Assembly (NCBI GenBank): GCA_947365485.1
Contig: CANAXK010000121.1
Coordinates: forward strand, 1 to 5,290
Direction: 5' to 3'
Source: an uncultured bacterium
GTDB lineage: Bacteria > Cyanobacteriota > Vampirovibrionia > Gastranaerophilales > Gastranaerophilaceae
Length of the DNA stretch: 5,290 bases
Shown here: piece after piece, positions 1 through 5,277 of the stretch
Position numbering within the stretch: position 1 is the stretch's first letter
Layout: the number at the start of each line of letters is the position of its first letter
Notes under the pieces: model-generated
The model's input: the letters and a program-made list of their open reading frames with translations, nothing else
The model's database searches: none
Told to the model about the DNA's origin: nothing
Position numbers and translations under genes: made by a program

Positions 1-1329
1 GTTGTCAAGCAAGTTTATGATAACTTTCTTAATCTCCGCAGGATCAGCCTCTACAGTGGTGTCATCCTGGCTTGCAGAGTACACAAGCGTTATGTTTTTT
101 TCTTTTGCTGCATTTGACAAATCCTCAAAACAGGTTATGAGAAGCTCAGCAACGCTGAATCTTTCGTAATACAGGTGGTTCTGCCCGCTCTCAAGCCTGT
201 AAGTGTTAAGAACCATGGATATCATCTCAAGAATGTGCTTGCAGGAATCCTGAATCTGGCCTACGAGTTCTTTCTGGTCCTCTGTAAGCGAGCCAAGAAC
301 CCCCGTGCTCATAAGCTCAAGCCCTCTAAGCTGAGCTATTGTAGGGATTTTTAAGTTGTGAATAAGCGTTTCTATAAAATATTCTTTTTGCCTTTCGATT
401 TCTTTTTCAGACTCGATGTTTTCGTACATGGAAATCATGTACTTGATGTTCCCGTCCTCGTCAAATACAGGAGCCTTTCTTATGCGCCCCCAGAATGTCT
501 GACCCGGGAATACTATCTGGCGCTCAATTTCGATGGTCTGTTTTGTTTTGTATAACTCAATTTCTTCTCGCTTGATAAATTCAAGGTACTCCTTTGAAAA
601 TACGTCAGAAAGAGAAAGCTGCTTAACATCGTCATTTTCATGGTGTATGATTTTTTCAAAACAGGAACTTCCTATCACGAATTTGTCGTTCTTGTCTTTC
701 ATAAAAGCGATTATAGGCAGGTTTTCAAGCAGACACCTTAATTGATTGCCCTTTTCAAGTGCTTCATGCGCAGAATGCTGCTCTGATGTAACGTTTCTTG
801 CAATAAGAATTGTTCCGCTCAGCTCCTTGTTGGCTGTAGAAGCCGGTGAAATAAGTATGTTGAAAAATTTTTCAGTGTCATCGTCAGCATAGAATTTTTC
901 GCTGAATTGTACAGACTGCTTGGTTTTTACAGACTGGTTTATTTTAGCTTCCATTTCTGACCAGAGCTTCTTGTATCTTTCAGCACTCTTTACTTTTCTC
1001 TTGAAAAGGTACCTGAAATTGTGCCCGATGATTTCTTCTTTTGGAATGTTGAGAGATTCACAAAGTGCGTCGTTACAAGCTATGATTTTGTTGTTTAGAT
1101 CCTGATAAATAATGATGTCGGATGATGAATTGAATAAGGTGTCAAGAATGTTTACCTGACTCTTGAGCACTTTTTTTACGTAATTGTTTAACTTGAGCTG
1201 CTTAATCATAAAGAGAACAACAATTGTGATAACGATTAAGAGCGAAAGAAGATGGTCGGTCGTTTTGTAGAGCACAACCAACGAAATAACAAAGATATTC
1301 AAACTAATTAAATCTTTTATAGCTTTCAT
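1..1329 (-). CDS. Membrane-anchored PAS-PAS sensor histidine kinase, C-terminus cut off by window edge
   Basis: I translated this frame by hand: 443 residues are open from ATG at 1329 to the window edge. Residues about 8-21 and 27-43 are hydrophobic and separated by only a few residues, so the N-terminus is a tight membrane hairpin with almost no external sensor. Two cytoplasmic PAS-like domains follow (about 58-185 and 195-310; the second ends in a PAC-like stretch with FWGRIRKAPVFDEDG). A HisKA dimerisation domain has its phosphoacceptor at H324 (HNLKIPT). The ATPase domain begins and is cut just after the N-box (NLLDN, 439-443). In a typical kinase this autophosphorylates and passes phosphate to a response regulator; none is seen in the window. 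The residue after H324 is Asn instead of Glu/Asp, and the position normally Thr/Asn is Ile. The gene starts 41 bp after folP and may be cotranscribed with it. Its Shine-Dalgarno is poor (GAG too close, GAGA about 12 nt away). The kinase call is firm; the signal sensed is unknown. Confidence 0.92.
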   Translation of the reverse strand, partial: MKAIKDLISLNIFVISLVVLYKTTDHLLSLLIVITIVVLFMIKQLKLNNYVKKVLKSQVNILDTLFNSSSDIIIYQDLNNKIIACNDALCESLNIPKEEIIGHNFRYLFKRKVKSAERYKKLWSEMEAKINQSVKTKQSVQFSEKFYADDDTEKFFNILISPASTANKELSGTILIARNVTSEQHSAHEALEKGNQLRCLLENLPIIAFMKDKNDKFVIGSSCFEKIIHHENDDVKQLSLSDVFSKEYLEFIKREEIELYKTKQTIEIERQIVFPGQTFWGRIRKAPVFDEDGNIKYMISMYENIESEKEIERQKEYFIETLIHNLKIPTIAQLRGLELMSTGVLGSLTEDQKELVGQIQDSCKHILEMISMVLNTYRLESGQNHLYYERFSVAELLITCFEDLSNAAKEKNITLVYSASQDDTTVEADPAEIKKVIINLLDN

Positions 1330-1341
1330 AACTCAAAAAAA

Positions 1342-1366
1342 TCTCTATTAAATATTAAACTAATAG
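1342..1366 (-). terminator. Weak AT-rich hairpin with T-run between folP and the kinase gene
   Basis: Inverted arms CTATTA (1345-1350) and TAATAG (1361-1366) are separated by 10 bases. On the minus strand they are followed closely by seven T residues (1335-1341), just before the kinase start. The stem has only six mostly A-T pairs, so it is at best a leaky terminator or attenuator that would lower kinase expression relative to folP. Chance occurrence in AT-rich DNA is quite possible. Confidence 0.25.
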
Positions 1367-1370
1367 CCTG

Positions 1371-2528
1371 TTAATATAAATTGCCCGGTTGGGTATAATT
1401 AAAATCGATTAGTTTTAACAATTTTCTATGCAGACGAAGATTATGAACCCTTAAATAATCCACACCTGACTTAATCAGCGGGTAAGAAACAGCTAAAGTC
1501 AGCGCGTCTTTTACCTCATCAGATTCGTTGCTAACATCTAAAAAACTCTTCCTTGATACTCCGAGCATTACCGGATATCCGAGAGAATGAAACTCCTGAA
1601 TCCTGTCCAGAATCTCAAAGTTGTGAGCGCCGGTTTTTCCAAATCCCAACCCCGGGTCGATTATGATGTTTTCTATGCCTATGGCTTTTGCTAACTCAAT
1701 CTTGCTCTTGAGGCTGAAATAAACCTCTTCAATAAGGTTCGTGTAAGAAGGTGAGTCCTGCATGATATCAGGCGTGCCCTGTGAGTGCTGTAGAATAACT
1801 GTTGCAGAATAATTTGCAACAACTTCCGGTAATTCAGGGTCAAAATCAAAACCGGATACGTCATTAATGATAGTAGCTCCGTTGTTTAAGGCATAATCAG
1901 CAACCGTAGCGCTTCTTGTGTCAATGCTAATCGGGGTTTTAATGTTTTCTTTTTGTATAAAATCTAGTACCGGCTTAAGCCTGCGAATCTGCTCTTCTGC
2001 CTCGACTGCGTTAGAGCCGGGTTTTGTGCTCTCTGCTCCGATATCAACAATGTCAGCCCCGTCTTCTATTAATGAGAGGAGCTTTTTTATTGCAGCTTCC
2101 GGCTCAAAGTATTTCCCGCCATCAGAAAAAGAATCAGGAGTGATGTTCAAGATTCCGGCAAGCTTTGTTGAGCGGTTCTTATTAACAAGAAAAGATAATA
2201 TATTTTCAGCCAGTACGCCGAGTTTGAATGGTTGGTTCTTTAGTTTTTGCGCAATTTTTTTTAGCTGCGACCAGCTGCCGCACAGGATAACATTGTTTTT
2301 TTCAGCCTTTCCAGTCACAACATCGCGATTCACGGCGCAGTCTGCTCCAAAAATCAGGGCGGTCTGTTTCAGGATGTTTGCCTGCGCAACAGTCAAGCCA
2401 TAGATTTTGAGGTTTTTGTATCTGAACTTATCGGATGCCTTGTATTTGTAAGCAGAATCAAAACCAATACTTTCGAGCTCAAATTCTATATTATTTCCTG
2501 ATATTTCTTTGATGACAAATTCTTTCAT
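1371..2528 (-). CDS. folP: Dihydropteroate synthase with extra N-terminal domain
   Basis: FolP condenses para-aminobenzoate with 6-hydroxymethyl-7,8-dihydropterin diphosphate to make dihydropteroate in folate synthesis, and is the sulfonamide target. It is cytosolic. The TIM-barrel signature motifs appear in order: ILNITPDSFSDGG (126-138), DIGAESTKPGS (162-172), SIDTRS (201-206), INDVSG (221-226), HSQGTP (248-253), DPGLGFGKT (291-299), GVSRKS (323-328) and RVH (360-362). All expected catalytic loops look intact. At 385 aa it is about 110-120 residues longer than the E. coli-type enzyme. The extra N-terminal part (about 1-120) resembles the extension known in some Firmicutes and other deep lineages and has no certain function. 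ATG at 2528 is the only reasonable start: an in-frame TAG lies four codons upstream and there is no other early Met. No Shine-Dalgarno precedes it. Other folate genes are absent from the window. It follows the LuxR-type gene by 30 bp and precedes the kinase by 41 bp. Confidence 0.97.
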   Translation of the reverse strand: MKEFVIKEISGNNIEFELESIGFDSAYKYKASDKFRYKNLKIYGLTVAQANILKQTALIFGADCAVNRDVVTGKAEKNNVILCGSWSQLKKIAQKLKNQPFKLGVLAENILSFLVNKNRSTKLAGILNITPDSFSDGGKYFEPEAAIKKLLSLIEDGADIVDIGAESTKPGSNAVEAEEQIRRLKPVLDFIQKENIKTPISIDTRSATVADYALNNGATIINDVSGFDFDPELPEVVANYSATVILQHSQGTPDIMQDSPSYTNLIEEVYFSLKSKIELAKAIGIENIIIDPGLGFGKTGAHNFEILDRIQEFHSLGYPVMLGVSRKSFLDVSNESDEVKDALTLAVSYPLIKSGVDYLRVHNLRLHRKLLKLIDFNYTQPGNLY

Positions 2529-2534
2529 GCAAAA

Positions 2535-2543
2535 ATTCTAGCA
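2535..2543 (-). promoter_or_regulatory. Possible extended -10 promoter giving leaderless folP mRNA
   Basis: On the minus strand the 30-bp gap before folP reads TGCTAGAAT (2543-2535), a match to the extended -10 form TGnTATAAT. The last base of the -10 is seven bases from the A of the folP ATG (2528), the usual distance to a transcription start. A start there would give an mRNA beginning at the AUG itself. This fits the lack of a Shine-Dalgarno. The -35 region (TTTAAT at 2563-2558) is weak, as is common with extended -10 promoters. Confidence 0.4.
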
Positions 2544-2558
2544 TAATAAAGAATAAAA

Positions 2559-2762
2559 TTAAACCTTGATAATCTCAAGCGTAATAGCCTTAACCACAGC
2601 TTGCACTCGGTTGTGGGCATTCAGTTTCTTGTAGATAGATTCCAGATGCGCTTTTGTAGTCGCAATAGAAATATTGAGTTCTGTGGCAATTTCCTTATTA
2701 ATCAGACCTTTTGCTACTAACTCCAAGACACATTGTTCTTGTTTTGTAAGCTTATTTATCAT
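2559..2762 (-). CDS. Stand-alone LuxR/GerE-type helix-turn-helix DNA-binding protein
   Basis: The whole 67-aa product is a LuxR/NarL-type C-terminal HTH domain. LTKQEQCVLELVAKGLINKEIATELNIS (5-32) covers the first helices, with the typical LT..E..VL.L...G..NKEIA pattern. IATTKAHLESIYKKL (33-47) is the recognition helix, followed by a last helix (51-61) used for dimerisation. There is no receiver or ligand domain. An in-frame TAA lies two codons upstream of the ATG, so it is not the tail of a longer response regulator in frame. It resembles GerE, which is also a single-domain member. The start is supported by CAAAGG (2776-2771), 8 nt before the ATG. It is a cytoplasmic transcription factor with unknown targets. 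Lying 30 bp ahead of folP, it may share a transcript with folP and the kinase. Without a receiver, control by phosphorylation is not evident. Confidence 0.88.
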   Translation of the reverse strand: MINKLTKQEQCVLELVAKGLINKEIATELNISIATTKAHLESIYKKLNAHNRVQAVVKAITLEIIKV

Positions 2763-2793
2763 TAGTTAAACCTTTGTTATTCCTTATTTAATT

Positions 2794-2820
2794 TTTATAT
2801 AAATATGCTTGAAGTGTCTA
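2794..2820 (-). promoter_or_regulatory. Candidate promoter of the LuxR-type gene
   Basis: The best minus-strand match upstream of the 67-aa regulator gene is TAGACA (2820-2815) as -35 and TATAAA (2799-2794) as -10, but the spacer is only 15 bp. An alternative -35, TTTACA (2849-2844), has no good -10 at the right distance. In such AT-rich DNA this is a tentative placement only. Confidence 0.22.
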
Positions 2821-2822
2821 TC

Positions 2823-2839
2823 AGCCGTTTGGCTATTTT
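2823..2839 (+). terminator. Small hairpin plus T-run, doubtful terminator
   Basis: AGCC (2823-2826) and GGCT (2831-2834) form a 4-bp stem with a GTTT loop, followed on the plus strand by ATTTTT. The stem is short and no plus-strand gene ends here, so it may be fortuitous. On the minus strand it would lie in or near the promoter/leader of the LuxR-type gene. Confidence 0.15.
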
Positions 2840-2860
2840 TGTCTGTAAAGCTTAATAAAC

Positions 2861-2889
2861 TTGAAATCTCTAATCGAATATGTGATAAT
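2861..2889 (+). promoter_or_regulatory. Strong plus-strand promoter for the non-coding RNA
   Basis: TTGAAA (2861-2866) is a 5/6 match to the sigma-70 -35. A 17-bp spacer leads to GATAAT (2884-2889), a 5/6 match to the -10, with TGT directly ahead, giving an extended -10. The predicted start is about A2896. This is among the best promoter matches in the window, and it points into a stretch with no ORF, which supports a dedicated RNA gene. Confidence 0.65.
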
Positions 2890-2895
2890 GATATT

Positions 2896-3105
2896 ACTTT
2901 ATATAAGTGTTTATTTTGTTCCTACATTTTTATAAATAGGGAGAGTAAGCTCTTTAATTATTGAAGTATACCTGCCGATAAAAAATCGCCAGCAGGAAAC
3001 GGATTGATTTAGGCACTCACCCACCTGCGAGACATTGCAGGTAACAAAATCGCACTTATATAATTAAGTCGGGTTTACAGAAGTAAACCCGACTTAAATT
3101 TTATA
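2896..3105 (+). ncRNA. Structured non-coding RNA, candidate 6S RNA
   Basis: The stretch has its own promoter and terminator and no ORF with coding character. The ends pair: 2899-2909 with 3053-3063 (11 bp, perfect) and 2913-2920 with 3043-3050 (8 bp, perfect), separated by a small internal loop. Inside this closing stem the 5' strand 2921-2938 is AU-rich, and the 3' strand is a hairpin (ACCTGC 3023-3028 with GCAGGT 3037-3042). A long imperfect stem continues inward: 2939-2941 with 3020-3022, 2943-2946 with 3015-3018, 2949-2951 with 3012-3014, then a looser A/U section. It ends in an apical hairpin (CCTGC 2971-2975 with GCAGG 2992-2996, inner CGAT/ATCG). Closing stem, central bubble with a 3'-side hairpin, apical rod and a body of about 168 nt match known 6S RNA, which mimics an open promoter and holds sigma-70 RNA polymerase in stationary phase. 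The RNA gene call is fairly strong. The 6S identity rests on shape alone; another structured RNA is possible. Confidence 0.62.
3064..3105. terminator. Bidirectional intrinsic terminator
   Basis: A perfect 15-bp stem (3064-3078 with 3083-3097) with a 4-base loop (AGAA) and a GC core (GTCGGG/CCCGAC). On the plus strand it is followed by an AT-rich tail with T-runs (3099-3107), right for ending the non-coding RNA. On the minus strand it lies directly after the phosphohexomutase stop codon (3103-3101) and is followed by TTATATAA, so it can also end the three-gene operon. Its T tail is better on the plus strand. Confidence 0.8.
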
Positions 3106-4471
3106 TTTCCAAACTAGACTTCAAATCTTCCAGCTTCTCTAAACTGTCAGTCTCAAGGTAAACCCTGAGAAGCGGCTCCGTCCCGCTTGGACGCACCAGA
3201 ATTTTAGCCGTCTCACCAAGCATAAGTTTTACCCCGTCTTTTGTATCAATCGAGGTAACAGGGTAGTTACCAACAGACTTAAATTCTTTTACTTTTTCCA
3301 AAATTTCTTTGATTTCATCCTGATTGTCAAGCTTTATGTCAATCCTATCCGTGTAGAACTTCGCACCAGCAAGCTCGTAAAGTTCTCCCTGAAGCTCAAC
3401 AAGAGTCTTTCCTGAACAAGCCATGGCTTCCAGAATGAGTAAGTTTGCAATCAGCCCGTCTTTTTCGGGAATGTGTCCTAAAATACTCAATCCGCCAGAC
3501 TCTTCGCCGCCAATGATTACCCTGTTTTTGCGCATTGCTTCGCCCACATGCTTGAACCCGACAGCTGTTTCAATAACTTCAACTCCGAGTTTTTTTGCAA
3601 CGCAGTCAATCAAAAGGCTTGAGCCAACTGTTTTTACAACAGCTCCTTTAAACCCTTTATCCATAAGGTGTTTTAGGAGTATTGCAATAATCTCGTTTGG
3701 CGAAACATACTCTCCGTTTTCGTTTACAACTCCGAATCTGTCTGCGTCCCCGTCGTTTGCAAGGCCGATTGAATTTGTGGTTTGTTTAACTTTTTCAATT
3801 AGTTCTTTTAGGAATCTCGGTTTCGGGTCTGGCATTCCGCCCCCAAACTCCGTATCATGGAACATGTGCAGAGTCTCAAACGGGATTACATGGCTCTTTA
3901 GAATCTCATCAAAGTACCCGATAGAGGCTGAATAAAGACCGTCAAAAATTATATTTGTCTTGAGTTCTTTTATCTTGCCATAATCAACCATATTCTCTAA
4001 ATGTTTGTAATACTTTGGCGCAAAGTCTATCTTGTGCAGGTTTCCAGATTTTTCCGAGTCAGGAAATTCCACGTCAAGGTTTGCCACAATCGCGTCTGTA
4101 ATCTCGCTTGTAGCAGGGCCTGCGTAGTCCGGAATAAACTTCATCCCCAAATACTCCGGAGGGTTGTGGGATGCGGTAAACATTATAGCGCATGCATTTC
4201 GAAGCTGCGCGTTATACGCAAGCACAGGAGTTGGCACAACTCTGTTTGAGTAATAGACAGAGAAGCCTTTGGTTTTTAATATTTCTGCGCATTGCATTGA
4301 AAAAATGTCGGCGCATCTTCTCGGGTCGTAGCCAATAAGGATTGGTTTTTCGTACCCGAAAGTATCGTAAACATACTTGCCGATAGCAAGTGTTACGCGT
4401 CTCACGTTTTCTGCTGTAAACTCTCTTTCAAGGACGGCTCTCCAGCCGTCTGTACCAAATTTGATTCCCAT
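3101..4471 (-). CDS. Phosphoglucomutase/phosphomannomutase family protein (alpha-D-phosphohexomutase)
   Basis: The enzyme moves phosphate between C1 and C6 of a hexose phosphate (glucose or mannose; glucosamine cannot be excluded), linking central sugars to nucleotide-sugar, envelope or glycogen synthesis. It is cytosolic. The family signatures are complete in 456 aa: FGTDGWR near the N-terminus (5-11), the active-site phosphoserine loop TASHNPP with S101, the metal-binding loop NDGDADRFG with D240, D242 and D244, the sugar-specificity loop GGEESGG (321-327), and the C-terminal phosphate-binding loop RPSGTEP (427-433). The style (YLGMKFIPDYAGPA after the Ser loop) recalls cyanobacterial-type phosphoglucomutases, from memory only. 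ATG at 4471 overlaps the TAA of the upstream secreted-protein gene by one base (TAATG). No clear Shine-Dalgarno precedes it, so translation is probably coupled. The gene ends immediately before a strong terminator and is last in its operon. Family is sure; exact substrate is not. Confidence 0.95.
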   Translation of the reverse strand: MGIKFGTDGWRAVLEREFTAENVRRVTLAIGKYVYDTFGYEKPILIGYDPRRCADIFSMQCAEILKTKGFSVYYSNRVVPTPVLAYNAQLRNACAIMFTASHNPPEYLGMKFIPDYAGPATSEITDAIVANLDVEFPDSEKSGNLHKIDFAPKYYKHLENMVDYGKIKELKTNIIFDGLYSASIGYFDEILKSHVIPFETLHMFHDTEFGGGMPDPKPRFLKELIEKVKQTTNSIGLANDGDADRFGVVNENGEYVSPNEIIAILLKHLMDKGFKGAVVKTVGSSLLIDCVAKKLGVEVIETAVGFKHVGEAMRKNRVIIGGEESGGLSILGHIPEKDGLIANLLILEAMACSGKTLVELQGELYELAGAKFYTDRIDIKLDNQDEIKEILEKVKEFKSVGNYPVTSIDTKDGVKLMLGETAKILVRPSGTEPLLRVYLETDSLEKLEDLKSSLEI

Positions 4472-4824
4472 TACTTAGCAACTTTTACGTTCATTGGGTC
4501 AACAGCGTAGGTTATACCACCTTCTTTTTCTGTGAATATTACAGGAATATTTGCTGTTCTTGTGCAGGCTTTAACTGTCCAGATTTCTTCCCAACTGCCG
4601 TTTGCTTTTGGTTTAGAAACCTTTGTGTCAACTATATTGAAGTCCTGGCAGCCCGGTTCTGCGACTCTTAGAGCAAAGGAATATACTGAAAATAAAGTGT
4701 CTGTCTGCAATTTTGTGTCAGCAATTGATTTTCCTTTCAAAGGCACTGTTCTGTCGAAGTTATAAGCAAATGCTGCTGTAGATACTGCAATTAGTCCCAA
4801 TAATAACAATATTTTTTTTGTCAT
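4471..4824 (-). CDS. Small secreted protein of unknown function
   Basis: I do not recognise this 117-aa family. Residues 1-20 form a classic Sec signal peptide: KK at 3-4, a hydrophobic core LLLLGLIAVSTAA, and an AFA cleavage site before Y21. The mature protein of about 97 aa has two cysteines, C59 and C87, which could form a disulfide. There are no membrane segments, and the product appears to be a compact soluble domain rich in beta-prone stretches (IWTVKAC, IPVIFTEK, GITYAVDP). It is likely periplasmic if the host is diderm. Start choice is supported by AAAGGGA (4838-4832) seven bases before the ATG. It sits 17 bp after the redox-disulfide gene, and its stop overlaps the phosphohexomutase start, so the three form a tight operon. 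The Sec signal and intact frame make it a real gene. Confidence 0.85.
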   Translation of the reverse strand: MTKKILLLLGLIAVSTAAFAYNFDRTVPLKGKSIADTKLQTDTLFSVYSFALRVAEPGCQDFNIVDTKVSKPKANGSWEEIWTVKACTRTANIPVIFTEKEGGITYAVDPMNVKVAK

Positions 4825-4841
4825 ATTAAAATCCCTTTCGC

Positions 4842-5042
4842 TTATTCTTTAATCAATGAATTAATTTCAGCAACCATTTCATCAGGATCGAACCCATGAA
4901 CCTTAGCACCAGCTTCGAGGTTTTCAAATCTTGCCGCAGCACAACCAACGCAGCCAAGGCCGTATTTTTGGAAAACTGCAAGTGCTTCTGGATGCTGTTG
5001 TACAATATCCAAAATTCCCATATCTTTTGTTACTTTCGCCAT
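4842..5042 (-). CDS. DUF1858-type redox disulfide domain protein
   Basis: The 66-aa product matches the small family described as hybrid-cluster-protein-associated redox disulfide domain (DUF1858). It has an N-terminal helix (MGILDIVQQHPEALAVFQKYG), the core GLGCVGCAAARFENLEAGAKVHG with the CxxC pair C31 and C34, and a C-terminal helix (53-65). The pattern of helix, G-C-x-G-C, then E..LE.G...HG is characteristic. Family members are common in anaerobes and often lie near hybrid cluster proteins or fused to redox enzymes; no such partner is in this window. The pair probably cycles between dithiol and disulfide, though the exact role is unknown. It is cytosolic, with no signal peptide. The start is well supported by AAGGAG (5054-5049) six bases before the ATG. 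It is the first gene of the operon driven by the promoter at 5095-5123. Confidence 0.9.
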   Translation of the reverse strand: MAKVTKDMGILDIVQQHPEALAVFQKYGLGCVGCAAARFENLEAGAKVHGFDPDEMVAEINSLIKE

Positions 5043-5057
5043 AATTAACTCCTTATA

Positions 5058-5085
5058 TTGACTTTTTAAAATAAATTCTTAAAAG
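5058..5085 (+). promoter_or_regulatory. Tentative promoter of the divergent small ORF
   Basis: TTGACT (5058-5063, 5/6 to consensus), a 16-bp spacer and TAAAAG (5080-5085, 4/6) could start plus-strand transcription near 5092 for the 50-codon ORF. The -10 is weak, and the sequence is AT-rich enough to give chance matches. Confidence 0.28.
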
Positions 5086-5094
5086 AATACAGTA

Positions 5095-5123
5095 ATTATA
5101 ACATAACCCAATGAGGATTTAAA
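5095..5123 (-). promoter_or_regulatory. Promoter of the redox/secreted/mutase operon
   Basis: On the minus strand, TTTAAA (5123-5118) is a moderate -35. A 17-bp spacer leads to a perfect TATAAT -10 (5100-5095) preceded by TGT, an extended -10. The predicted start is about 5088, giving a 5' leader of about 45 nt that ends with the strong AAGGAG ribosome site. It overlaps the leader and ribosome site of the divergent small ORF. Confidence 0.65.
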
Positions 5124-5124
5124 T

Positions 5125-5277
5125 ATGCAATTTCTCAAAAACTTTTTTAACCATGACAAAATCATCGTGGGCTTGAGCGGGCTAAGGAAAAGGGTGGAAT
5201 ATATAAAAATAATTATTCCGGACAGGTACAAAAAAGCGCAGCTGACAGATATTCAGAATAATTATTTGCTTCTCTAA
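5125..5277 (+). CDS. Candidate small protein, 50 aa, unknown function
   Basis: This ORF starts at ATG 5125 and stops at TAA 5275-5277. It is preceded by TGAGGA (5112-5117), seven bases from the start, a convincing ribosome binding site. The product begins MQFLKNFFNHDKIIVGLSGL and continues with a basic middle (RKR at 21-23), an isoleucine-rich strand (IKIII, 27-31) and PDRYKKAQLTDIQ, ending in LLL. Predicted composition is basic and partly amphipathic, with no clear signal peptide or membrane segment. I recognise no family. It is the only plus-strand coding candidate in the window and is divergent from the redox-protein operon, 82 bp between start codons. The sensible codon use and the ribosome site favour a real gene, but its short length leaves doubt. 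Confidence 0.5.
   Translation: MQFLKNFFNHDKIIVGLSGLRKRVEYIKIIIPDRYKKAQLTDIQNNYLLL

Noticed and set aside
358..1105. Three plus-strand ORFs of 61-70 codons
   Set aside because: All are antisense to the histidine kinase, whose PAS and HisKA sequence explains the region.
1918..2403. A 161-codon plus-strand ORF inside folP
   Set aside because: It lies wholly antisense to folP, whose motifs are unmistakable. Its product is Ser/Phe/Cys-rich without any domain and it has no ribosome site.
2939..3063. A riboswitch in the leader of the LuxR-type gene, or a folate-type riboswitch suggested by GGAGAG near 2940
   Set aside because: I could not find the conserved cores of the folate, ZTP, cobalamin or c-di-GMP riboswitches on either strand. 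The strong promoter and better terminator tail both point to the plus strand, where no gene follows.
2896..3063. SRP RNA, tmRNA or RNase P RNA as identity of the structured RNA
   Set aside because: The SRP domain IV core (GGAAGG/AGCAGCC type), a tRNA-like end and the RNase P signature are all absent, and the length is wrong for the latter two.
3423..3935. A 170-codon plus-strand ORF inside the phosphohexomutase gene
   Set aside because: Antisense to the metal- and sugar-binding loops of the mutase. Composition is typical of a shadow frame and no initiation signals are visible.
4532..4765. A 77-codon plus-strand ORF
   Set aside because: Antisense to the secreted-protein gene, which has a signal peptide, a ribosome site and tight operon spacing.
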